From: Bacteroidota bacterium
GTDB lineage: Bacteria > Bacteroidota > Bacteroidia > Chitinophagales > Saprospiraceae
Direction of reading: 5' to 3'
Length of the DNA: 14,371 nt
Assembly: GCA_024277695.1 (NCBI GenBank)
Contig: JAJRUR010000265.1
Coordinates: forward strand, 1 to 14,371
Below the pieces are notes generated by a model. The model worked only from the letters and a program-made list of their open reading frames with translations, had not been told where the DNA came from and searched no databases. Below are positions 6,577 to 13,886 of this stretch, piece after piece (the stretch's first letter is position 1; each line of letters begins with the position of its first letter). A program made the translations under genes and the position numbers.

Positions 6577-7617
6577 ATGAAACTTTTGTGGTATTTATTG
6601 TTGGTGATATTTGTTACGTTTTCTTGTAAGGAGGGGGCAGAAGACTCTATCCCGAATGTGCGCAATGTGGACATAGAGACTCGGCTGATCCGCTTTGACC
6701 AAGAACTGATGAACTTAGATACCTTACATCTCCAAAGAGATCTCCAAAAACTATCCGATCGGTATCCCGCACTTTATCCTCTATATTTTGAACGAATTCT
6801 GAGGATAAACAATCCCGATGTACGCAATCATCAGTTTTTGCAAGAAATGGATTTGTTTTTGAAAGATCAAGGTGTGCGATACATGCTGCGTGCTATCGAC
6901 TCTGTTTTTGGTGACTTTTCGTCTTTGGAAAAAGATTTTGAGCAGGCATTTAGATATCTAAAATATTATTTTCCTTCTCAGCAAGTGCCGGATGTTTACA
7001 CACTCTTTTCAGAATATAGTATCTCCAACTTTATTTTTACAGATGAACAGGGCGAGGACGCTCTTGGAGTCGGACTTGATTTTTTTCTTGGGTCAGATTA
7101 TCCATATCAACAGATTGTACCTAACAATACAGCCTTTTCCAGATACTTGACCAGATCATTTGATAAGGAACACCTTGTCAGAAAGTCCTTAGTGCCATGG
7201 ATCGAAGACAAACTCCCTCGCCCCAAAATTAAGTTATTGGACAAGATGATTTACGAAGGCAAAAAATTATATATCCTCAAAAAATTATTGCCACATACCC
7301 CTGATTCGGTAATTTTTGTCTATTCGCAAAAAGACTTGGATTTTTGTCTGGAGAATGAAAAACAAATATGGTCTTTTTTTCTTGATGATGGTTTGATCTA
7401 TTCGGTGGAGCCTTTTCAGATCAACAAGTATATCCATCCAGCACCCCATAGCTCCGGTATGCCTCAAGGTGCACCCGGACGTACCGGCAGTTTTATCGGA
7501 TATCAGATCGTACGCCAATATATGCGTAGGCATCCGGATATTTCGCTTACAGAGCTTATCCATCAACAAGATGCGCAACAGCTCTTGGAAGCGTCCAAGT
7601 ACAAGCCGCGTAACTAA
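6577..7617 (+). CDS. gldB: Gliding motility / T9SS-associated lipoprotein GldB
   Basis: This 346-residue protein starts with a lipoprotein signal, MKLLWYLLLVIFVTFSCKEG, with the lipidated Cys at residue 17 followed by charged residues. The mature part follows GldB from end to end. It has VDIETRLIRFDQELMNLD near residue 30, YPALYPLYFERI, KYYFPSQQVPDVYTLFSEYS, GVGLDFFLGSDYPY, KLLDKMIYEGKKLYILKKLL, CLENEKQIWSFFLDDGLIYS, and the C-terminal signature APGRTGSFIGYQIVRQYM (299-316) with SKYKPRN at the end. GldB is a membrane-anchored protein essential for gliding in Flavobacterium johnsoniae and retained in many T9SS-bearing Bacteroidota; its biochemical role is not settled. I use the ATG at 6577 because a GTG at 6571 would place two residues before the signal peptide and lie inside the promoter. 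gldC, often nearby in other genomes, is not present here. No strong terminator follows. Confidence 0.9.
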   Translation: MKLLWYLLLVIFVTFSCKEGAEDSIPNVRNVDIETRLIRFDQELMNLDTLHLQRDLQKLSDRYPALYPLYFERILRINNPDVRNHQFLQEMDLFLKDQGVRYMLRAIDSVFGDFSSLEKDFEQAFRYLKYYFPSQQVPDVYTLFSEYSISNFIFTDEQGEDALGVGLDFFLGSDYPYQQIVPNNTAFSRYLTRSFDKEHLVRKSLVPWIEDKLPRPKIKLLDKMIYEGKKLYILKKLLPHTPDSVIFVYSQKDLDFCLENEKQIWSFFLDDGLIYSVEPFQINKYIHPAPHSSGMPQGAPGRTGSFIGYQIVRQYMRRHPDISLTELIHQQDAQQLLEASKYKPRN

Positions 7618-7946
7618 CTGCATAGCAGCTTTCTAAAAAAATCCAAAACTATATTTGGCTAAAGCCAATGAGGGGACGATTGCTGTCATATATTTATATA
7701 GAAATGTATAAAATATACAAATACGGTTTTTTTCTATTGTTTTTTTATTAGTTCAGTATTTAAATAATTATGTTTGGCTATGACTTCTAATAAACCTTTT
7801 ATTTAATCGAGGATGTTTGTTCGTTTATTTGTGTGTGACTATTGTATTCAATAATCTCCAACTTTAGAACAATTATTAGTGCGTATTCTAGTAATTTCAG
7901 GCGAATATTTTGATCGAACAGCTTCACCAAAAAACACATTAAAATT
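7618..7946 (+). other. AT-rich intergenic region with two promoter-like elements
   Basis: This 329-bp gap holds two exact TAnnTTTG matches on the plus strand, TATATTTG at 7650-7657 and TATGTTTG at 7769-7776. Neither has a clear TTG at -33 spacing. The second is the better candidate for the protease gene and would give it a leader of roughly 165 nt. Small inverted repeats, CTGC-ATA-GCAG (7618-7628) and TTGGC-TAAA-GCCAA (7655/7656-7669), sit just past gldB but lack a T-run. A 27-codon ORF at 7668-7751 starts just after the first element and is too short and low-complexity to call. Confidence 0.45.
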
Positions 7947-10900
7947 ATGAAAAAACTTGTAGGAACCGCAATGATTTTCCTTGCTGCTATGCTCAGCTTT
8001 ACGCTATTTGCTCAGTCAAATTATTACTGGAGTGACGGCCAAAAACACCAACTTACTCCGGATTATGAGAACTATATTCTATTCGGAGATGAAGCAGCGA
8101 TGACTTCACTTGAAGCACTGAAGACTTCGCTAGTTTCTGACCCTGCCATCCAAGATCTTGTGACCTTTAGAACTAAGGGCTTCGGGATTGTTCGACTCAG
8201 ATCAAGTATTCCTTCGGACAAAATTATATCCACTCTCAAGTTGTCTAATAATGAAGGCGTACAAATAGCTCCTGCTGTACTATTAAAAGATGGTTTTAGA
8301 ATGTGGCCTACACCCAAGGTGGTCTATAAACTCAAGAAAGAGACTGATCTTTTTGAGATAGAGGCTATCCTAAAAAAATACAAGAGTTATGCGGTTCCGG
8401 GGCTCAACGCCGTATATCGTACACGAGGCAATACTCTTCAGGATGTATATGCATTGTCCAATGCACTTTACGAAAGCGGATTGGTCGAGTTTGCACACCC
8501 GGACTTCTATGCACCTCCCACGCTGTACAATGATCCGTTATATCCTGAACAATTTCAAATGAACAATACCGGTCAGGTAATAGATGGAGTAGCCGGCATG
8601 AATGATATCGATATCGATGCACCCGAAGCCTGGGGTATCACTACGGGATCATCCGGAGTCAAGGTGGCAGTCATTGACGATGGGGTTGAAGACCACGAAG
8701 ACCTTAAGGATAGCAATGGAAATTCTCGTATTGTAGGAGGATTTACTCCTGTAAATAATGGCAATGGAGCGCCAAATTCGAGTGGTGCTCATGGTGAGGC
8801 TGTAACCGGAATTATAGCTGCTTCACACAATAATCTGGGAGTTAAAGGAGTCGCTCCACTGGTGCAGCTCCTTACCGTCAATATCTTTCAAGGCGGAGAG
8901 ACCACCCAAGACATCGCTGATGGTATCACTTGGGCCAAGGATAATGGAGCCGATGTCATGTCCAATTCTTGGGGGTACACATCTTGTACAGTCAGCTACT
9001 CCAACATTACCAATGCAATCGCCGACGCTACAAATAATGGTCGAGGGGGCAAGGGATGTGTCATCGTGTTTGCATCCGGCAATGGTTATAAATCATGTGT
9101 GGACTATCCTGCTAATCTCGATGATGTAGTAGCAGTCGGAGCAGTGACTAGTATCGGAAATCGATCCGATTATAGTAATTATGGCTCTGTTCTAGATATC
9201 GTCGCCCCCTCAAATGCGGCTCCCGGGGAAACCGGTGCCGGTGTAAGGACAACAGACCGTATGGGTGCTCCCGGATACAATAGCGGTAACTATACCTCGA
9301 CTTTTGGAGGAACTTCTGCCGCATGTCCGGTGGTGTCAGGTGTTGCTGCTCTATTGATATCTCATGATGGTACGCTCACTGAACAACAAGTCAAAGACGC
9401 TATATACAATAATGCCGATGATATGGGTCCTGCAGGATTTGATAACGAATATGCCAATGGTCGCGTCAATGCGTATGCTGCTCTCAATGCACTAGGTGGA
9501 GGCGGTGCTACATGTAGTGATGGTATCCAGAATGGACAAGAGACCGGCGTTGATTGTGGAGGTCCGGACTGTCCCCCATGTTCTAGCGGTTGTACGGACA
9601 ATGAAGTGACTTTGACGATTGTTCTAGACAATTATCCTGAAGAGACTTCTTGGGAGTTGAGAACGGATGGAGGTAGCTTAGTGAGTTCCGGAGGAACATA
9701 CGGAAACCAAGCCGATGGATCTACCGTTACGGAAAATTTTTGCTTGGCAGATGGATGTTATACTTTTACGATCTTTGATAGTTATGGAGATGGAATTTGC
9801 TGTGCGTATGGCAATGGCTCTTATACCCTTTCGGAAGATGCCAACAGCAATGTATTAGCCTCGGGAGGCGCATTTGGGAGTTCAGAAGCTACAGATTTTT
9901 GCTTGGGAGGCTCCGGTGCAGATACTCAAGCTCCTACTACCCCCACTAACTTGACTGCTTCCAATACTACACAGACATCGACTGATCTCAATTGGTCAGC
10001 TTCCTCAGACAATGTCGGTGTCACAGGCTATAACATCTACGTAGATGGAGTATTAAATGGAACGAGCTCCAGTACCAATTACAATGTTTCCGGCCTTTCG
10101 GCAAATACCACTTATACGATGGCGGTATCTGCTTATGATGCTGCCGGCAATGCATCCGGTACCACATCTATCAATGTGACTACCCAATCCACAGGAGGTG
10201 GTGGATCTACAGTGATTTTTGCTGATTACTTTGAGACCGGATGGGATGGATGGATCGATGGAGGAAGTGATTGTTATCGCTATCGCGGATCCCGATCTTG
10301 GGAGGGGGATTATTCGATAAGAATTAGAGATAATTCCGGTACGCGCTCTGCTATGACTTCAAGTCCATATGATATCAGTTCTTACAGTTCTGTCGAAATC
10401 GAATTTTATTTTTACCCCAATAGTATGGAGTTTGGAGAAGATTTTTGGTTGAGATATCACGATGGTAGCGGATGGCAAACAGTTGCTACATATGCAAGTG
10501 GTACGAGTTTTAATAATAATTCGTTTTATGTAGCTACTGTGACACTGGATAATGCCAATTATAATTTTCCTACAAATGCCAAATTTCGATTCCAATGCGA
10601 TGCCAGTAGTAATGCAGATCGTATTTATATAGATGCAGTGACACTTACAGGATATAATAATACCAACTTTGCATCATCAGAAAACCGAATCCGTAAGCTG
10701 CATGATTTCATTGAGCTGAGTGACTTGGGTACAGAGCAAGATATGATCCTTTCACCTAATCCGACATCATCTATTCTGCACATCCGTACAGAAGATGATA
10801 TCCAACGCATCCAAATATTTGATGTCAGAGGCAGACAAGTCCTTAGAACTACCGCAACAGACTATATCCATGTCCAATCACTGAGCCCGGGCGTTTATTT

Positions 10901-10955
10901 TGTGAGAGTAACTACCGATGAAGAAGTGCTAGAAGATCGATTTGTAAAGCAATAG
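7947..10955 (+). CDS. Secreted subtilisin-like (S8) serine protease with FN3, jelly-roll-like and T9SS sorting domains
   Basis: This is a 1002-residue multidomain exoprotein. A Sec signal peptide ends near FAQ (residues 21-23). A propeptide-like region covers about 24-195. The S8 catalytic domain covers about 200-515 with D244 (VAVIDDGVED), H282 (SGAHGEAVTG), oxyanion N379 (FASGNG) and S457 (FGGTSAACPVVSG), all present. The DDG around Asp recalls the kexin/furin-like branch. Next is a Cys-rich linker at about 523-545 (CSDGIQNGQETGVDCGG start), then a β-module with DSYGDGICC at 611-619. FN3 follows at about 659-750, then a jelly-roll/MAM-like domain at about 756-905. The last 70 residues (from about 932) start SPNPTSSILHI, contain IQIFDVRGRQV and LSPGVYFVRV, and end in a basic tail. 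This is the T9SS type A sorting signal, removed during export. Cargo of the same machinery that GldB serves is a natural inference. Substrate is unknown. A strong terminator follows. Confidence 0.93.
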   Translation: MKKLVGTAMIFLAAMLSFTLFAQSNYYWSDGQKHQLTPDYENYILFGDEAAMTSLEALKTSLVSDPAIQDLVTFRTKGFGIVRLRSSIPSDKIISTLKLSNNEGVQIAPAVLLKDGFRMWPTPKVVYKLKKETDLFEIEAILKKYKSYAVPGLNAVYRTRGNTLQDVYALSNALYESGLVEFAHPDFYAPPTLYNDPLYPEQFQMNNTGQVIDGVAGMNDIDIDAPEAWGITTGSSGVKVAVIDDGVEDHEDLKDSNGNSRIVGGFTPVNNGNGAPNSSGAHGEAVTGIIAASHNNLGVKGVAPLVQLLTVNIFQGGETTQDIADGITWAKDNGADVMSNSWGYTSCTVSYSNITNAIADATNNGRGGKGCVIVFASGNGYKSCVDYPANLDDVVAVGAVTSIGNRSDYSNYGSVLDIVAPSNAAPGETGAGVRTTDRMGAPGYNSGNYTSTFGGTSAACPVVSGVAALLISHDGTLTEQQVKDAIYNNADDMGPAGFDNEYANGRVNAYAALNALGGGGATCSDGIQNGQETGVDCGGPDCPPCSSGCTDNEVTLTIVLDNYPEETSWELRTDGGSLVSSGGTYGNQADGSTVTENFCLADGCYTFTIFDSYGDGICCAYGNGSYTLSEDANSNVLASGGAFGSSEATDFCLGGSGADTQAPTTPTNLTASNTTQTSTDLNWSASSDNVGVTGYNIYVDGVLNGTSSSTNYNVSGLSANTTYTMAVSAYDAAGNASGTTSINVTTQSTGGGGSTVIFADYFETGWDGWIDGGSDCYRYRGSRSWEGDYSIRIRDNSGTRSAMTSSPYDISSYSSVEIEFYFYPNSMEFGEDFWLRYHDGSGWQTVATYASGTSFNNNSFYVATVTLDNANYNFPTNAKFRFQCDASSNADRIYIDAVTLTGYNNTNFASSENRIRKLHDFIELSDLGTEQDMILSPNPTSSILHIRTEDDIQRIQIFDVRGRQVLRTTATDYIHVQSLSPGVYFVRVTTDEEVLEDRFVKQ

Positions 10956-10986
10956 AAACAAGGATTCGGATCAGACTTTTATTATT

Positions 10987-11030
10987 ACAGGGATCAATCT
11001 TACGATTGGTTCCTGTTTTTATTTATTTTT
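10987..11030 (+). terminator. Intrinsic terminator after the S8 protease gene
   Basis: A 13-bp stem pairs 10987-10999 (ACAGGGATCAATC) with 11004-11016 (GATTGGTTCCTGT), with two G·U pairs and a TTAC loop. It is followed at once by TTTT, ATTT and ATTTTT. It lies 32 nt after the protease stop codon and isolates that gene from the following PAP2_C gene. Confidence 0.9.
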
Positions 11031-11210
11031 ACGGCCTAGAACAGCAAAGGACCTCGCATAAAAAAACCGAATATTTATCAATCAACTAACCTCCGAATAT
11101 AGGATTTCGTAATGTTAAGAATGAAGTAAGTCTTTTAAAGATGCATTTCATCCAAAAATATTTGAGTCTGCTATCTAAATTATGACTGCTCAAACTCTTA
11201 AACAACGATT

Positions 11211-11882
11211 ATGCGTACTATCTTAGATTCTTTGGCCACTAAGTGGAAATCGAGTTTTGCCTCCAGGACTTTTCGGTGGAAATTATTGCTGATAGTCCTG
11301 CTGGCTATCGTGGAGACTACTTATTTGCGGCAGTTTATGTTTTATAACGAACAGCGCCCCGGAGTACAGATGGCTGATGTCTTATTGAGTTTTCTGCCAG
11401 CTGTTGATGTTTCTATACCCATTTTTTTGCTCTTATATCTCGGTATGGTGACTACGATTATATTGCTGATCGGAGACCCTCATCGCTTAATCAATCTGAT
11501 ACTTGCTTATGGTATCTTGTGCATACTACGCGGTATCACTCTCTATCTATTTCCTTTAGAGCCGCCTATATCTTATATTGCCCTAAAAGACCCTTTTTTG
11601 GACCAAATCTATAATGGACGCGTCTTGCTCAAGGATTTATTCTTTTCAGGTCATACGGCAAGTATTTTTATCTGTGCACTAGCTATTCCTAAGGCATATA
11701 AAAAATATATGTATGGAATTTCATTTCTAATAGCTATCCTATTGCTCTTTCAGCATATTCACTATACAATTGATGTGATCGCAGCGCCATTTTTTGCATA
11801 TTTGAGTTTTGCCATCGTGCTTAATTTTGAGCGCAAATTCGGCTTTTATACATCAAAACAATTAACTTTACGCCAAGATTGA
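11211..11882 (+). CDS. PAP2_C / sphingomyelin-synthase-like integral membrane protein
   Basis: This 223-residue protein has about six TM helices and two motifs of the sphingomyelin synthase/PAP2_C family. D-x3-SGHT is seen as DLFFSGHTA (D142, H148), and HYTxDVxxA as HYTIDVIAAP (H184, D188). An upstream segment RGITLYLFPLEPP matches the family's R..T...LP.P region. In the family the two His and the Asp form the catalytic triad that transfers a phospho-head group between lipids, or hydrolyses a lipid phosphate. Bacteroidota make sphingolipids, so head-group transfer to ceramide is a possible role, but simple lipid phosphatase activity is equally possible. The ATG at 11211 has no Shine-Dalgarno. 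The stop is 20 nt before the DUF5606 gene, so the two probably share a transcript. No clear promoter is seen in 11031-11210 apart from a 7/8 match, AATATTTG, ending near 11164. Confidence 0.75.
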   Translation: MRTILDSLATKWKSSFASRTFRWKLLLIVLLAIVETTYLRQFMFYNEQRPGVQMADVLLSFLPAVDVSIPIFLLLYLGMVTTIILLIGDPHRLINLILAYGILCILRGITLYLFPLEPPISYIALKDPFLDQIYNGRVLLKDLFFSGHTASIFICALAIPKAYKKYMYGISFLIAILLLFQHIHYTIDVIAAPFFAYLSFAIVLNFERKFGFYTSKQLTLRQD

Positions 11883-11902
11883 ATCATAGCAGAGTTTTTT
11901 TT

Positions 11903-12304
11903 ATGTACATCAAAAACATATTATCAGCAAGCGGACTTCCTGGACTTTATCGATTGGTCAATAATAGATCCAACGGTCTTATCCTCGAAAACATCTCAGA
12001 TGGCAAAAAAATATTTGCTTCAGCTCGTCGCCATCAGTTTAGCCCATTGGAGTCCATCGGTATATACACTTATGAGGATACTATAGAACTATCCAAAGTA
12101 CTAGAAACGATGCACCTGAAAAGCATCGAACAGCCTCCACCTTCTAAAAAGTCATCCGTACAAGAACTCACAGATTATTTTGCCCTGATAGTCCCGGATT
12201 ATGATCGAGATATGGTCAAAATCGGTGATATCAAGCGATTGATCGGATGGTATCATGTACTCGTAGAGTCCAAATACCATCTAAAATCCGATGAAGAAGA
12301 ATAA
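11903..12304 (+). CDS. DUF5606 domain protein
   Basis: This 133-residue cytosolic protein has no signal or TM segment. It matches DUF5606, a small conserved Bacteroidota family of unknown function. It opens MYIKNILSASGLPGLYRLV (about 1-19), continues with NGLILENISDGKKIFASA, and has a helical second half with LTDYFALIVPDYDRDMVKIG and DIKRLIGWYHVLVE, ending in an acidic tail. An in-frame TTG at 11879 would overlap the upstream stop codon. I prefer the ATG at 11903 because the family starts at this point. It follows the PAP2_C gene by 20 nt and faces the DUF5723-like gene, whose stop is only 28 bp away. No function should be inferred from the neighbour alone. Confidence 0.85.
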   Translation: MYIKNILSASGLPGLYRLVNNRSNGLILENISDGKKIFASARRHQFSPLESIGIYTYEDTIELSKVLETMHLKSIEQPPPSKKSSVQELTDYFALIVPDYDRDMVKIGDIKRLIGWYHVLVESKYHLKSDEEE

Positions 12305-12332
12305 GGCGCTTATACGCGATCAGAGTGAGCTG

Positions 12333-13739
12333 TCAAAAGGCATAACAGTCTATTTGTTTTCCATCATAGATATAACGATCGCGTGCTCGATTGTATAAAA
12401 AGTCGCTCAATTTCAGTCCAAAATATATGTCTCCGCTATCCAATTGATTTTGACGCAAAAGTAAACTCCCCAGTCGATTCGTTCCGATAAAAAACGGACC
12501 AAAGCGGGCAGATATCCCCATAGAAAAGTCTTTCATATCCCACCAGCTCAAGGGGATTTGGATATTAAGTTTTTGATGTGCATATCGAGGAATGATAGCT
12601 AAAAACTTTGGACGACGAATACTTCGCTGAGATATAAGCAGTGGATAGATGAGCATCCCACTGATATAAAATGGAGCACGAGCTCCATAGTCCACCTGAG
12701 CAGATAGCGCTGTAGGCATAGCCATAAAAAAACTCTGAGATTGGAGAGAAGCACCCCTTTGGTCATAAACTACCGTATTGATCTCTTCTAAGAGAGGATC
12801 AGGGTCATCAAATGTACCCAAGTCACCGCTGACAACAGGGGCAGAGTCTTCAATTGCATACCCATGTACCTGAGTTCGCTGATCAAAGTGCACCCTACCG
12901 ATGTCCAAAATCGATAGCCCAATCTTCCAATTGTAGTCATTGATATGCTCGCCCAAAAAAAATTGCATACCCAAATCGATACCCCAACCATATCCCAAGG
13001 GTTGGAATATGTCCCTACTCTCCTGATCACCAATCTGCCGATCGGCTACTGCCAGAGTAGCTTGCCCAAAAAATATCCGAATGCTGTCACCGGGCAATTT
13101 CTCCATCCTATTAGATTCCGTAGAGTTCAGGTGGATTGCCTCTTGACCATGTAGCCGCTGGAGTGTAATACCTAGATCTACATGTGGTTCTCCCAGATCA
13201 ATCGACCGAGCATAAGAGAGATTCCAAGATGTCCATATCATCCCGCTGCCTGTAAAATCTCCAGGTTCAAAAGCCTCATAAACCGGTCTGCGTTCGTAGG
13301 CGGGTTTTCCAAAAACTGTCGGAAAATCATCTGTATATAGATCCGCTCTAACCCGATAGCTCAAGCCAATCGTCTGCTGATCTATACGTAAAAGGAATGA
13401 AGGCAACTCTAGTCCTGCTCCCATAAATCCAAAATAATCCGAGTCCAAGTCATAGTAATCCAGTACCGCATCTGCTCCCGTACTACTCTCAGGATCTCGC
13501 TCAGCAAAGCTTCGGGCAGACAAAAGACTGATGAGTGAGCTATTCTCTAAAAATGCATAATTATTAGAAAATTCCAATCCACCCGATATGAGGTTGATCT
13601 CCCATTGATTTACTACACTAGCAGGTATAGCCGGATTTACAAACACTGAAGAGCTCGCATAAAAATTATCTACCCACAATCCCACCGGTACTTGGGCGTA
13701 CACCGAAATCAAAAGATTCCAAAAAAACCATATTACCAT
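12333..13739 (-). CDS. Predicted outer-membrane β-barrel protein, DUF5723-like
   Basis: This 468-residue protein has an N-terminal signal peptide (MVIWFFWNLLISVYAQ, cleavage near AQ). The mature part begins with a conserved-looking SSSVFVNPAIPAS segment and INLISGGLEFSNNYAFLENS. Long stretches of alternating hydrophobic and polar residues with aromatic girdles follow (for example FLLRIDQQTIGLSYRVRADL), which is typical of an outer-membrane barrel. The NPA and SNNY landmarks fit DUF5723, a Bacteroidota outer-membrane family of unknown role. PorP/SprF is a weaker alternative, being shorter and carrying a different start motif. A TTG at 13751 would add four residues, but the ATG at 13739 puts the signal peptide first. 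An exact -7 element at 13771-13778 lies 31 bp upstream. It is convergent with DUF5606. Confidence 0.62.
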   Translation of the reverse strand: MVIWFFWNLLISVYAQVPVGLWVDNFYASSSVFVNPAIPASVVNQWEINLISGGLEFSNNYAFLENSSLISLLSARSFAERDPESSTGADAVLDYYDLDSDYFGFMGAGLELPSFLLRIDQQTIGLSYRVRADLYTDDFPTVFGKPAYERRPVYEAFEPGDFTGSGMIWTSWNLSYARSIDLGEPHVDLGITLQRLHGQEAIHLNSTESNRMEKLPGDSIRIFFGQATLAVADRQIGDQESRDIFQPLGYGWGIDLGMQFFLGEHINDYNWKIGLSILDIGRVHFDQRTQVHGYAIEDSAPVVSGDLGTFDDPDPLLEEINTVVYDQRGASLQSQSFFMAMPTALSAQVDYGARAPFYISGMLIYPLLISQRSIRRPKFLAIIPRYAHQKLNIQIPLSWWDMKDFSMGISARFGPFFIGTNRLGSLLLRQNQLDSGDIYFGLKLSDFLYNRARDRYIYDGKQIDCYAF

Positions 13740-13770
13740 TGATCCCCTCAAAACTATTTTTTTGTTGGCT

Positions 13771-13778
13771 CAAAAATA
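13771..13778 (-). promoter_or_regulatory. -7 promoter element of the DUF5723-like gene
   Basis: The minus strand reads TATTTTTG, an exact TAnnTTTG match. It predicts transcription starting near 13766 and a leader of about 27 nt. No TTG at -33 spacing is visible, so the call relies on one element and on its position. Confidence 0.45.
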
Positions 13779-13851
13779 GACCAAATGTCTCATGCTATAA
13801 TAAATCTACTAATCCAATGAGCTCAAGCGGTCAATTATATGTATTAAACGG

Positions 13852-13873
13852 AAAAAGCAGACTGCTTCGTCTG
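13852..13873 (-). terminator. Weak intrinsic terminator after the PAP2-like gene
   Basis: On the minus strand CAGAC-GAAGCA-GTCTG is followed by C and then TTTTT. The stem is only 5 bp, and an alternative pairing AAGCAG-T-CTGCTT overlaps it. It sits 13 nt past the stop codon of the gene at 13887, a suitable place. Confidence 0.45.
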
Positions 13874-13886
13874 ATGGCTTAAAATA

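Noticed and set aside
7285..7623. Minus-strand 112-codon frame over the gldB 3' half.
   Set aside because: It mirrors the conserved GldB C-terminus and has no independent support.
7618..7669. Small inverted repeats CTGC-ATA-GCAG and TTGGC-TAAA-GCCAA after gldB as a terminator.
   Set aside because: Stems of 4-5 bp without a following T-run; too weak to call as an intrinsic terminator.
7668..7751. A 27-codon ORF just after the TATATTTG element at 7650-7657, ending in a hydrophobic FFLLFFY-rich tail.
   Set aside because: Very AT-rich and low in complexity, no support from conservation or composition; its position after a promoter-like element could be chance in an AT-rich gap.
8072..10810. Minus-strand and alternate-frame ORFs over the protease gene.
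   Set aside because: The protease frame has complete catalytic and sorting motifs; the others are compositional shadows.
12333..13739. PorP/SprF T9SS outer-membrane protein.
   Set aside because: The gene is longer than that family and lacks its usual N-terminal pattern; DUF5723 fits better, though only moderately.
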